Shown: one piece after another, positions 46,160 to 60,200 of the stretch
Position numbering within the stretch: the stretch's first letter is position 1
How the letters are laid out: each line of letters begins with the position of its first letter
DNA from: Babylonia areolata
Taxonomy: Eukaryota; Mollusca; Gastropoda; Neogastropoda; Buccinidae
Reading direction: 5' to 3'
DNA length: 64,000 nucleotides
Assembly: GCF_041734735.1 (NCBI RefSeq)
Contig: NC_134878.1
Location: 40,040,329 to 40,104,328, forward strand
Notes under the pieces: model-generated
What the model was told of the DNA's origin: nothing
The model's database searches: none
Seen by the model: only the letters and a program-made list of their open reading frames with translations
Translations under genes and position numbers: made by a program

Positions 46160-49100
46160 CATAGACAAGAACAAGAACAAAACTTTAATCTCCAGGCCTC
46201 CGGTCCCTAGAAAGAGGTCAAAAGTACACAATATGGTGATCACTCAGCCACAACAAAATGTAAAATACGTACTAACTTAAACCTGTAGAACAAAAGTGCT
46301 TCTTGTGCATAGTAAATTAATTCTAACTTTCATCATTGTTGTCACAGAATTCCTGTCATATCTTCAGGGCATTAAATATATAAATGCAGAGTTTACGAAT
46401 ACTGTAAACAGAACCATTCTTCAGCAAGTGAACATACGATTGACCTTCAGAGTTCAGATGTTTTTGCCGCAGGTTATTGTAAAGGACACAATTACAAAAA
46501 TGGTTTTCATCTTCGATCACATTACAACATTTACATGTGTAATTTGAATTACAGTTGAATGTTCTTCTAAAAAATGATCCATTTATTGGGAGCAAACCAA
46601 GCCGCAATTCTACCAAACAGTCCTTAAAACACTTTTTATCCACAAAGTCAAAATATTGCTCACACTGAAAACCAGTTTTAACCCCTAGGCTGCCTGCATG
46701 ATGAGATAACTCGTCATGGCAAGCATGTATGCTTCGCTGCCTGCATGACGAGATAACTCGTCATCGAAATATTCTGACTTTTCCCTGGTTTGCATTCACT
46801 TCCTTGACAAAAATAGTGGTAGCTTTAGCCTGGGGAATCTCTCTAGATTCTATTCATAGCTAGAAACCTCATCTACGTCATGAAGCAGTCCTTTATTTGA
46901 ACGTTTTGGTTGGGTCACTGTCCAAGTGTTTGCCTGACTTCTCTCCTCACTCGCTCAACAAAATGTCGGACTGACGCCGTGCTCAAGACATGCGATCGTG
47001 ACAAACTAAATCAACCAAGATTTCTTTCTTTAGCTGATGCTCAGAAAGAATTGAAGCGTAATTTCGAAGGAGAAGATAGTGATGAACATTTATAGGACGA
47101 TCTGATAGAAAATAAAGGGAGTAATCAAGAGAGTGGCCAAGATGCGACTGTCAGTGAGTGATGCCGGCTGTACAGATGTTAGCAGACGACAGATGACCGA
47201 ATTAGCAGCAGAGCGATACTCTTGGCACGCAGCCAACGCGGTCTGATGAGAACTGACTCAAGTGACCGTATGAGAGGGGTGAGGAGGAGGGGGGTGGAGA
47301 CTGAGGGGGCGTGGCCTCACATCCATCTTATCACTTGGAGAAGTCACAATGTATTCTGTATCTATCTCTTAAAAAAAAATATATATATTGTGGTTGGTCT
47401 AGTATGATTTTGTGTTTGCAGATATCCATTTGTCCAGAAAATATGATGTTTTTGTACAAATTACCTGACTAATGTTTGTAATAAACAAGTTGAAAATGTG
47501 ACAAAAAGCAAAACACTGATTTCAAAACAACAGCATGTCACTAAAAATATATAAAATGGGAAAACAGCATGTGTTTTGTGTTCTTTATTCATTTACCTTT
47601 CAGAAAATATATACTTTTATGGGTCTTTCTCCAATAACAAAGAGCACAGAATTTTTGGAAAATTTATACCCGTTTTTTGTGAAAAAACCCTGGCAAATAG
47701 ATTTCACTTAAATCTTATTTTCCTGGCAGCGAAAGGGTTAAACAGTCTGTAGTTATGATATATATCTTTAGACATTACTGACTCGTCCCACTCCTGCATA
47801 AATATATCTTTCATTCTTTGCTTAAATAATGACAAAAATGTTTGCTCACAACCAACGCCTTGTTGCAACCAGACATATCCAAACCCAACGTCAAATATGT
47901 CTGTCTGGGTAATCGGTGCACATTCATATTCAGCAACCTTAACCAGTACTTGATACACCTTGTTGCACTATTTATATACAGTGGATAACGTCCTAATTCG
48001 CCGTATGCAAACTTGATTGGTACTCTAAGTGGTATGTTCAAAAAATGTTTACATGCAAAGGAATGAACCTTCTCAATATTATCAAGTCTGTTAACTCTTT
48101 CCATATGAACGGCGAAAGAGATGACGTTAACAGCGTTTCACCCCAATTACCATCATCAAAATATTGCAAGCGGAAGGCTCTTATACTGAAGACATGAATG
48201 TTGACAAAGAATACCGCAATTCTGACGATGGAAGCTAAAGGTTGGGTCATTCAGACACCCACTGGACATCCGAGGGGTCTGTGTAAAGGAGAAGAGAGGA
48301 CTGGCTGTACTGAGTGAGTTAAGACCCCACATCTCAGAAGCGTACAAAAGAATGGGTTGTACCTGAGCATCAAATATTTTGAAAAAACATCCTTTGGAAT
48401 TATCATTCAGCTTCGTTATATAATTTATACAGTCAATGCATGCATGTTTGCCTTTTGCTGCTAAAATCCCTACTCCTTTGTTTATACTCATTTTTGTCGT
48501 AAAAACAAACTCTAGATAATTATATTCATTCACTACTTCTAGAGCATTTCCATCGAGATTTCACTTTTCATATCTTCCCCAAAAGCCACCTTTTCGAAAA
48601 ACCATCACTTTAGTCTTGTCAGTATTTACATTCAAGAAGAGTGTTTTACATGCATTATTCAGAATATTAATTTGATTTTGCAGACCAATCGCAGTGTTAG
48701 ATAGCAGTACAACATCATCCGCGAACAGAAGAATGAACAACTCTAATAAATCAGGCAAAAACTGAATTCCATGAATACCACTGATTTCAACTGCTGATGC
48801 AATTTCGCCAACAAATTACGAAAACAATATAGGGCTTAACATACAACCTTGCCCTAAGCCAATGGGACAATACGTACGCAAGACGTAACACATTGATACA
48901 TAGCAATGATAGCATTCATAAATTTTCCCTTTATACCTTTCTGAGTTAAAATATCACACAAAGACTGACGTTGCAAAGAGTCAAATGCTTTTCTCAGATC
49001 AACAAAACAGGCGTAAAGCTTGCCTCCCTTCTTTGATAAAGATTTCTCAATAACCGCGTTCAGAATAAAAATATGATCTGTTGTGGCATAACCACGCCTG

Positions 49101-52100
49101 AATCCAGCCTGTGACTCTGTTAGCATATCATTTTCTTCAGCCCATTTGACAAGTCTTCCATTTAGCACTGATGTATAACATTTGCTAATAAGACTGAGCA
49201 AAGACACGCCCCTATAGTTGTCTGTTGAACTACTATCTCCCTTTTTAAAAATTGGAACAATTATTGCCTTTGCCCATTCATCTGGATACGTGCCCTTATC
49301 AAACAGAATGTTAAACAGTTTTGTTAAAAAATGTACAGCAATATTATCAGCTGATTTTAACATTTCTACCAAAATACCGTCTACACCACAAGCCTTGCCT
49401 TTTTTAAATTTCCGAATAGCATCTGCAACTTCTTGTTCTGCAATATCATGACTTAGTTCATCAGATATATTTGATTCGTCTGGTTGCACTTCACTAATGG
49501 CTCTGTTATCAGTAGTTATAACCTCGTTCTGAGTAAATAAATTCTGAAAGTGTTCAAACCATTCATTTTCTTTAATGTCTTTACATACTCCTATTTTCCT
49601 TCTTCCAGACACTTGCTTCGCTTCTTTCCAAAACTGTTTGCTGTCTTTGCTCAGTGATGCTAGACGTCTGGCTTTATCACGTCTATAGCTGACTTTCTTT
49701 ACCTTACACAAATCCTTATATTCCTTCCGAGCTTTCACATAGGGTAATCGGTGCTTATCATCCTTGGTTTGTCTTAACATTGTTAACAATTGTCTGGCTT
49801 TGTGTTTTGCATCTTTACATTCAGCATCAAACCATGGGGCATCTCGCTGATCACTCCCAACACACACACGCTTCCTCATACATTCACTCGCTCTCAACAA
49901 TACATTACTGAATAGCTCCAAAACCTCATTTACACTGTAATCCAAAAGAGAAAACGCATGTACACACATATTCTGTAATCTGTTCTCCTTTTTTTGATCC
50001 CAACTAATCTATTAATTCATTTAATATCATTTACTTTCTCAGTACAAGCAGTGTCTTCACTTTGAGCAATTGTAAACAATGCAGGGAAAAGCGGTGAGTC
50101 AATAAATGAAACAACCTTCAATGAGTGTATAAAATCCATAACACACAACTCTCTGGACATTATAGAGACAGAGACAGAGAGTGAGAGAAATCATTTAAAA
50201 AATGTGTTTTATATTAAATGTTATAAAGTTATTTAAAAAAAAGGGGGGGGAGGGGGGGGCATTGGATCTATATCGAACCATACAAGTTATGCTCAGCAAC
50301 AAGACCAAGACCAAAGTGCATCTGACAAATGTAATCCAAAATTAATATTTAAAGTTGGTTTGTTGCTTTTAGCGATAAATTAAAAACTGTATTCCAGGTG
50401 ATAATCATCGGTATAAGTGTGAAGATTTTCTAGAGAAAATGAATTTGTAAAAGTTTACCACGGACACACACACAGGCAAACACATGGATACACAGACAAC
50501 CAAACACCAGGTTATTACTCAGACTCACTTTGTTTGCACCAGTGAGTGAAAAACTGGCATATCGTTCATATGTACAGTAAATCTCCCTGCAAATCCTGTC
50601 CTGCCTGTAAATCTTCTTGTTCTAGACACTGACCTTAAATATCAGGCCCAGTTACATCTCAATGGGTCACACTATAGACTGACAGTGTGATTTGAAACAA
50701 ACACAATGACTGCTGAGATCACAGGGATTGTTCCTGAACAGGAAAAACTTAAATGATGATAATTTAACTTCTTTGATCAATATTACAAACAGAAGGCCAC
50801 AAAAGCCTCTCAATACAAAAGCCATTTTTAATTTTTAACACTGTAGGCTCTCTCAGAACTTATGTCTTCTTTAACTCAGGTGCTATATTTTTGCTGATTA
50901 TATTTCTGTTCTTTGATTGTGATTTATCTCACTTAATTAATTTCTTCTTCAGTTTAAGATAGTATGGAATTCTGATTGCTCCTCATATGTCTATATATGT
51001 CTGCTCTTTCAGTAACATTGCTTGTCGCATTTCTCTCTGTGTCTGATAAAAAATTCAGTACTGTTCCAAACAGGGCAAAAGAAAAGTTGCTGTCTGAAAA
51101 AGAACACACTGCTTCATCAAAGGGTCATCTGAACAAGGCTTATATGTGGAATGACGTTGATACAGAGGAGTGTTTACATTCTATTCTATTTTTTTGTACT
51201 CCTCCCAGAAGGACTTCAAATAGTTGGTCTCCATCACATCTTCCATTATCACACTGCCATGAAGGATCAGCTACAACCAGAAAAAATGTCACATTGTTTT
51301 CTTTCTTAAGATGTGTTAGGACATTTTATTTTTCTTTGCACTCACTTTGTTTTCAGCTTCTTATCAGATGAAATGAAACTTGCTTGAAGCAAGCAGAATT
51401 ACAACAGAAAAACTCACCCCAACATTCCCAAGGGCTAATTTTTTCGCAGTCTCAGATAAACCTCCGAAGAAGTAAGGGGGTATGACATTAATGGACCGTG
51501 TTCCTCCTCGCGACTTGGCACGGCCTTTCAATTGTCCGTCCACCACCAACTGCCCAGAGCGCTGCACTCGGCCAAACTCCACCTACAAAATGTCACACAC
51601 ACATCAAATCAAATACCACACCACATGCTGTTTTGTGTTGGTGATACACACTCCACTGTTACAGAAATGGTGGAAAACCGGGAGTGATGATGTGCAATAC
51701 AGAAATACAACCATGCTAAAACAAAGAGAACAGCAATGGAAAAACTTGTTCGGATGTCAAAATGAGAGACAGACTGCTTGCACCTTTGAACAAAATATCT
51801 TCTTCTCTTCTTCATTCACAGGCTGCATCTCCCACTTTCACTCGTATGTACACGAGTGGGCTGTTTCATGTATGACTGTTTTTACGGGTGGGGTGGGGGG
51901 GGGGGGTGTGGGGGTGGGGGTGGGAGGGCGGTGCATGCATGCTGGGTATGTTCTTGTTTCCATAACCCACCGAATGCTGACATGGATTACAGGATCTTTT
52001 ACGTGCGTATTTGATCTTCTGCTTGTGTATATGTTTACCTGGGAGATCAGAAAATCTCCACCCTTTACCCACCAGAGATTCGAACCCAGGACCCCCAGAT

Positions 52101-55100
52101 TGAATGTCCAATGCTTTAACTAATTGGCTATTTCGCCCATTGAACAAAGTATAATACTACATCCATGTAATGCGGATGAATCTTAAGAGTACTGGCAACA
52201 GATCCCAGATCTAAACATGTCTGCAGTCATGAAGTGTACCGCTGCATCACTGACTGATGTGATTTCAGCACAAAAGCATTGACATCAAATGCTTCCATAA
52301 TTTTTTGGAAAAATCTCATATCTGAAAGAGCAAACATCTGTCACACACCACTGAACTGTATGGCTTAGTGCTAAATGTCAAACATGTGTACCTTGTGCCA
52401 TTTTCCATCATTGTATTTGTCCCCGCTCATGATTTTGCCAGTGCCGCTGCCACAGTTAAAACCAAAGTGCAGCTCTCCATCCACCATGTAGAGACCCAGG
52501 AAGTCAATATGCTTCTTGTCTGTCACGTAGAACATCAGTCCGTTCTGACCAGTTGTCTTGAAACTCAGAGAAAACTGAGATCTATGCAGAGAAAAAAAAC
52601 AAAACAGGAAAACTTCTTAACTTATGACAAATGGATGGAAAGAAAGAGATAAGTCTCAATGAAAATAAAATCAGAGAAGAAATAGAATTTGATAAAATAG
52701 AAACTGAAAATATATCTCTATCATTCTTTGCTGTTCACAATACACAAATAATAACAATGTTGACCAAATACAGATTTACGAAATAGCAATTAAAAGAAAA
52801 AACATATCTCTTCACATACCATTTTTGTGTACATTGGGTATGCATGCCTGCTCTCTCTCTCTCAAACACACGCATACCGGCAAGAAGCAAAACATCACTT
52901 CAATAATAGTATCTTACCGAGAAATCATCATTTCAATGTGCACTTAATTGATCACATCCCTATGTTTGCATCAGATGCTGACCTGTACAGCAGTAAAACT
53001 AACCTGAAATCCAGGGGCACTGTATGTCTGATAGAAAACCTGAAAATGCTTTGATAGACAAATTCTCATTTGAAAAACAAATTTCTGCTAGACTACTTGA
53101 TAAGCAGGTTAATAATAATAATAATAATGGATACTTATTGAGCGCTTTCCTCCCTGAAATGGAGCTCAAAGCGCTTTATAATAAACATAACACACACACA
53201 CACACATGCGCGCACACGCGCAATAACTTAGATAAATAAACTAAAAAAACACTGTACACTTCCCATTCACGCAACCAACCAATCACATACTATGTAAACA
53301 TTCTCACATACACATATCAGGATTAATAATCTAATCCTCTCCCACTCTCTCTGCACTCTTCTTGTCACTACCTACCTCTAAATTAAAGTTCCATATCCCA
53401 GGAATTTGCTGTCCCACCCCACAAAGAAACACTTACATCCCCACCCCCACCCCACCCCCCTTCACGCCCTCTCTTGAGGAATCCCATTCATTGTCCATGT
53501 CAGCCAGTTACATGGACAGGTACTTGCGCCCCTTCCCCCTAATTTCCATGGACAAAAAATATTTGGGACATCTAATCTCTTTCATACAGACATGTAAAGT
53601 GACCCTCCCCATGCTTTCCCCGGGCAAGAAATGCTCAGTGTCAAACTCTTAAACTCTTGTCATATGAATGGGTCCAATGTCCCCCCCACCTCCCCCACCT
53701 TCCCAAGCCATGAAATGCTTGGCATGTCCAACTCAGCATCACAGTCCCAGTTTCAATCCTACGCTGAAAGGTTGTAGCTGATGGCCTCCAAGCTACTAAC
53801 ACAGCAAGATGCTTTCCACACCCATCCAATACATAATTAAACAGGTGTTTTTTCTTTGGGAAAAACTTGCTTAGTGATGTTGTATATGTTTATTCATGTG
53901 TATGTGAGTATGTTTACCTAATATGTGCTTGGTTGGTTGTGTGAATGGGAAGTGTACAGTGGTTCAGTGTTGACCAATGTGCAGCAATCAATGAAATACT
54001 CAAGTTCTCATGCATCTTTTATTCATGCCCGAACAATTTCCTTGATCAACATTTGGTACCTTTGCTTGCTGGCATTGGTGTTTGCATTAAGTTTCCTTTT
54101 TGTTCATTTTTTTGTAACTTTTCTCAAGTATTTCAAAAACAAGAATTTGAATTAACCCGTTTGGTTATATACTTATCATGTCAAACTGATGAAAACTATG
54201 CCTGCGGGTATGATCTCTTTGGACGAATGTTCATTCAGAAAACAGTTCTGGGTAAACAGAATAAATCTGCCATCAATTTAAGTCACTGCCTTCATTTCCA
54301 GATAACTACTTTCTGAAATTAACCTCTTGACTGCGCTGTTGACGTATGGCGTACGTCATGAAATGTCGCTCAGCAATGCTGTATTGACGTGCGCCGTACG
54401 TCATGATACAACGTTCTATGTTTCGAGTCCCGCACTGCAGAAAATACAGTCTGCTAACCATTAAATTAGCTCCCCTGAGAGCTCTTTATCTCCTGAGTTC
54501 CATAAGCTAAAATTATTCATTGGATTGTCATATTTATGGCGAAAGTTTTGCAAGTTTGTGCGAAGCTCAAGTTGTGTTTGCAAAGCCATGGCTGAACGCA
54601 GACAAACCCCAACACTTGCACTTGTATTGAAAGAATTCTTTCGCGATGCAAACAGTAGAGATGAAGATTGTGGACTGAATGAGACAGAACTGCGTGAAGT
54701 TGATGCCGAAGACGCTGATTTTGACAGTGGAGGAGGGTGGGAACTGGCGTTGTTTGACGAAACTGAAGACAGACAAGCTCAGCTGATTCAAGATGCAGGT
54801 GGGTGTTTTCGAGGTTTGTCAGTTTATTATTTGCTCTCCGTTTGTTGCAACAATGAATATGACTGCATTGTGTGTGTTTTGAATGTGTTAGCTGTGGTAA
54901 GTGGCTTTGTCAGTCACTGATCAGTGTGTGTGTGTGTGAGAGAGTCAGTCATGTGGGTACTGTTTCTGACCATCACAGCCCAGGGGGGCGTGGCTTGCTG
55001 GCTGGCTCATTGTTGATGACAGCGTGTGTCGCTCGCCTGCAGCTTTCTGTGTGTTCGTTCCTGAGTGCGTATTGGTTTGTTGTTGTTATTGTTGTTGTTG

Positions 55101-55106
55101 TTGTTG

Positions 55107-55161
<55 letters not shown>

Positions 55162-57154
55162 GGAGGTGGGGGGGGGGGGAAGAGATGATGTTTATGAAAC
55201 TGAAATCAGAGAATGATACACAGAACTGTATGCCTAAATTACTTTGTAAATGCAACACTTGTAGAAGTGTGTGTGTGTGCGTGTGTGTGTATGTGTGTGT
55301 GTGTGTGTGATGTGTTGTCATTTTGTTTTGTATGAGAAAGAGAAAATGAAGGGGGTGTGGCATACCATGAACCAGTTTCAGTGTGTGTGTGTTTTGGGGG
55401 TTTGGGGTGGGGGGAGGGGTAGGTATGTGTGTGTTTGTATTTCAGCTTCTGAAAACAGTCAGAAATAAAATGGTACCATTTCATGATCTTTTTATATGTA
55501 AAAAAAACAAAACAAACAAACAAAAACAAACCCCAAACCCAACAGACTTAGTCTTTTATGCAATGTGTTTCAGGTATGCAGCATGCTGATGATCATGATG
55601 TTCATCCTGGACCATCTGGAGTTGACAACTTGCCACAAACTTACAACTGAAGACCAGCAGCAGCAAGACCAAAGGGCAGTAAACAAGCCTCCAGCAATTC
55701 TGGATTACAACAAAAACATGGGTGCCATGGACCATCATGACCAACAGCTGCAGCCCTACGATGTCACAAGGAAAACCTTGAAGTGGTACAAATAGCTGTG
55801 TGTGCATTTTCTACAAACTGCCATGCTGAATGCACACATCCTCTGCAAAAAAGCAGGCAACAGCACTACACTCCTGGACTTCAGAAGGATGTAATTAGTG
55901 CCATGATTTTTGGTGACCAAGACACTGCTAAAGATGACCACGCTGTTTGTCTTGTGTGGACGACACTTCATCCCACCTACCCCACAGAAGGCCTGGCCAC
56001 AAAGGAGGTGCAGAGTCTGCTGGAAGAAAGGACAAAGAAAGGGTGTGGGGTTCTACTGCCCAGACTGCCCCAGCAAACCAGCACTGTGTCTTGAAGACTG
56101 TTTCTGCAAGTACCCCACACAGCGTTTTTACTGGCGGTAGATCCTGGGTGAGTACACCCTTTTCATTCTTTGTGTGGACTGCGTTGGAGTCTTATGCACC
56201 TGGACACTGTTGCTCAGCCTTGACAGTGTGTGTGGTTGATCACAATAGTCACAAGAAAGACTGGTTGATAACCTGGTTGATATTGTAGCACCTACGTGAT
56301 GGAATGACAGTCCCAATTTTTTTTTTATTAATGCATTTGATGGAAATTTTCTGTCAGATTGACTCATTATTTGAACATGTGAGTATCAAAAACAAAATCT
56401 TGGTTCATTTTCCTTTCATTTGATGTATACTTTTATGCACTTATCTTCAGTACTTTTTGAAATATAAGCAAATTAAAATCATTGGCGTGTTTTTCTTGTT
56501 TTTCTGAAAATTTTCTCAGCATAGGCCATAGCAAAACGTACTAGCAGTGAAGGGGTTAAGAAGAAAGCTCATACATTTTGTAGACATAAAACTTAGCAAG
56601 TACCAGAATGAAGCCAAAACCCTTGTCTGTTATCACTCCATTTTTACTACCATACAGTACCAGCTCTTCTGACAGCCAGTGAATTACAATGTTCAAAATT
56701 TCCAACAAATACATCTACTTACTCAGTCCAAAAACTTTGTATGATTTTACAATTTAAAAGTAAATGCAATATGGTTTGGACTGGATCTTCAATGATTCAG
56801 CAGTCATACAAAAGCTTTCTTGTAGGCAATAACTGGCATAAGATTTGAGCCTGAAACCACTTTAGTTTCACATCATGGAATCTAAAGCAACATTAATATA
56901 TTTCTTTCCATTTGAGATCATTAATGACATTAATACATTTCTTTCCATTTGAGTAAAAGTATTCATTTCATTTAATTCATTCCAAGTATGTACTTCCTCT
57001 TTTCAAATCTACTTTCTCCCCTTTTTTAATTATTTTTTAAAATTTATTTTAAACTTGATGCAGAAACACAGTTGTTGTTTATTCATTTACTATCTTTAAA
57101 TATTATTTTTTTACTTTGAGACACACACACACACACACATACACACACACGTGT

Positions 57155-57244
<90 letters not shown>

Positions 57245-60200
57245 TGTGTGTATGTGCGTTGGGGGTGGGGTGAGGGGGAGATTCACCTACATGTTTGCAC
57301 ACAAACCACTTACCTTAACCTCATACCAGATGGCAGTCTATTGAACTCCACGCGGGAATGAAGACGAGAGCCAAAGCGGGTGCCAGCTTCAACCTCATTT
57401 TCAGCAGGAATGTTGGGCTGAAGAGGCAGGAGGCACTGGTCTGGCGACATTGTTGTATGTTCAGCCAACTTGTCTGTAAATTATGACATCAATTTATATG
57501 CATTTTCCACTCAAAAACCTGTCTCTCTCCACTCATTTCCCTTAACTCCTTGAGCACTGAAGAAAAAACAGCTGAAGTGGTGTTTCAAGTCATTAATCAA
57601 TGTCCAAAACAATTAGCCAAAAACTGACAAAATCATCTGAATCATACCACTCCAGATCAAATGTTTGAATTTCAGCCAACCAGTAATTTGCACTCTTTTG
57701 ATGACGTCGCCAGTAATGTCAATATGTGCATACACTGAATACATACTGTGGCACTCAAGGGGGTTAATACATGTCTTTCACCCTGTTTAACTGACTCCAG
57801 ACGATGGAACACTATAGCATTCCTGTCGTAAGAAAGCGTTCCGGACGACGGAACGCTATATTGGTTTCGACAATTAAAATTTTTTCCACATTTTCCTCAT
57901 GGGGTAGCATAACAATTGCAGCTACACTGGGCATTGTGATCATGTCAAGGGTCGAATGGAAAGTTTCTTCATTAGATTCCGTAACAACACACTCCACAAT
58001 GAGCCAGCGAGTTCAGGACTCCACACAACAAGCTAATCTGCAAACGTATTGAAAACGGCGTCGCAGGCGATACAAGTGGAACTTTATGGAGCAAACTATA
58101 TCATAACAGTGGCTTTTACCACTGCTGAAGTGATTGAAATGCTTCAAACTGAAGGTTTCGACATTGATGAGATGATGAAGATGTTGAATAAAGTATCTGC
58201 AGTGAAGAAAGCTAACAGCAAGAAGGTGTTGATAGTGACTCCGCTTCTGAGAGCAGTGAAGAGGGAGGGGGTGGGCGTTCACATGATGCGAGGAGAGGGG
58301 TCAGTAGGTCAAGTACAGGTTGTTTCAGTTAGTTACTTCGTGTTTTGTTTTTTTGGTGATTTTTTTTTCCTAACCCTAACAAATGGGTCATCTGTAGGGG
58401 AAAACAAGGGAGAAAACTACTCGCCCAGAGTGAGTTAATAGTCTTTCCATTCCTTTTGCCGGTTTAACCTGTCCACTGCCAACATAAAGTTAACCCTGTA
58501 ACAACTTATCTTACTGCAGTCTGCCAGACGGCAACCTCTGCCATTTCTTACTGCTGCTGCAGTCTGCTGCCTGTGTGTCAGGCATGGTGAGGAATTTCCA
58601 TCATGCACTGAGCATGCCCCTGCACTCACACCATGTCTGAAGATTCCCCCCAAAGTCAGGATAAACCAATGAAAAAATGGTGCTACTTTTGGCACTACAC
58701 AGTCTGCCATTCCCAAGAATTTGGCCATTGTCTTGACATTTCATTACATGCTTTCCCTGAGCAGCTAATATCAAAAAAGAAATGTGGGAGGTTTACATTA
58801 AGGAAGAAGCTGAAGCTATTGTTTGTCAACTGGGGAAATCTGAATAAGAAAAAAACAAATCTGATTGTGAAACAGATGTAGTTATAGACGGAGATGAAAC
58901 AGGAGAAGTTTGTGAGACAGAAAGTGATCCTGGAGATAACATTCCCCCTGCAATGTGTAGAAAATATGGCCTATCCTACCACCGACATTTAAGAGCAGTA
59001 GGTTCATGCATAACAGATCCATGATCTGGTCACCTTTCAGTGACATGGGTCATCTGCCTTGCTGGTGCATAAATGTGACTTTGGCAGTGAAAACCATTCT
59101 GCCACCCTGCTCCTTAGGAAGTAAACAAAGTATGTTCCTTAACTGGCTCTCTCCTGGCATCCCTGTTCTTGAACAATGAGCAGCATCACATTGTATCCAG
59201 CACAAAAAAAACAATCAACTGTATCACAATTCTTTGTAAAACAATGATGAACTCAATGAGTGTGCATGTCCAATCTGCCCAAATATGACCCCATTCTCTT
59301 GAGAGCTAAATTAGGCTGATTTTCAGAAACATAATAGAGAGGTCCACTGTACAGCAGAGCACAGTAGAGCACAACCCCATTCCATTCAGCACAAGACAAT
59401 GCAGTGACCACTGACCACCATCATCAACTTGAGGTGTAGTAACTTCAGGCTCCACCACCTCTCCATCTTCAGTGAGCAGGGGACACTCCACCAGCTGCAC
59501 CCCCATCCGCTTGGACTCTGGAATGCTCACCAAGTTCAGGAACCTGCAACAAACACCACTGGCCTCAGTCAGAAATCAAAATACATTACATTTTATTGTC
59601 AAAATAATAGCAAATGTAATATCTTCACAATAATCAACAGTACCATCAGAGCTTAGAATCAGATGGCAACCAAATTCAGACATCAACAAAAGCAAAAATT
59701 ATCAATGTGCACTGATTATCAGTGGTCAGAGAAACATACAATACTGGAGAGAGAAACTTTCACTTCTGGTGAATTTTCTTTGTCTCTATATGACCATTTC
59801 TACCCCAGCATCAACCATACTATTATATTCATGTTTCCATAAATCTGGCTTTTTCACCCTTCCTCTGGTGAATAATTTGTTATTATCAAAGACCTATGAG
59901 GACCAAGAGGATTTCAAGATTGTCAAATGATTAATGCTATTCACTTAACCTGTTCATTGCCATGGAAATATAACTCCTGCTGCATGGTCTCTGCCAGGGA
60001 AGTTTTAGACAAAATGGGTACAAATCAATTTTTTTTTTAAATGTAAAGGCTGCATTTTTGTCAAAATTACACAAACTACATTTTTTTCTGAAAGGAAATT
60101 GAGTGACTATTGAAGCATCTTTGAAATTATGTGATATACAGATTATGATTTTGAGATGATTGAACAGTGAAGCATATTTTAACTATGCAATTTTTCATTT

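Larger units (their letters stand above)
54319..56559 (+). mobile_element. piggyBac transposon, internally deleted, with transposase ends
   Basis: TTAA at 54319-54322 and 56556-56559; termini CCTCTTGACTGC and (inverted) CCCCTTCACTGC. Two subterminal palindromes at the left: TGACGTATGGCGTACGTCA and TGACGTGCGCCGTACGTCA. Inside are an N-terminal exon (54586-54800), an intron-like stretch with (TTG)n(TG)n(GA)n, and the transposase C-terminus (55672-56140). The catalytic DDD core is missing. About 2.24 kb. Confidence 0.88.
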
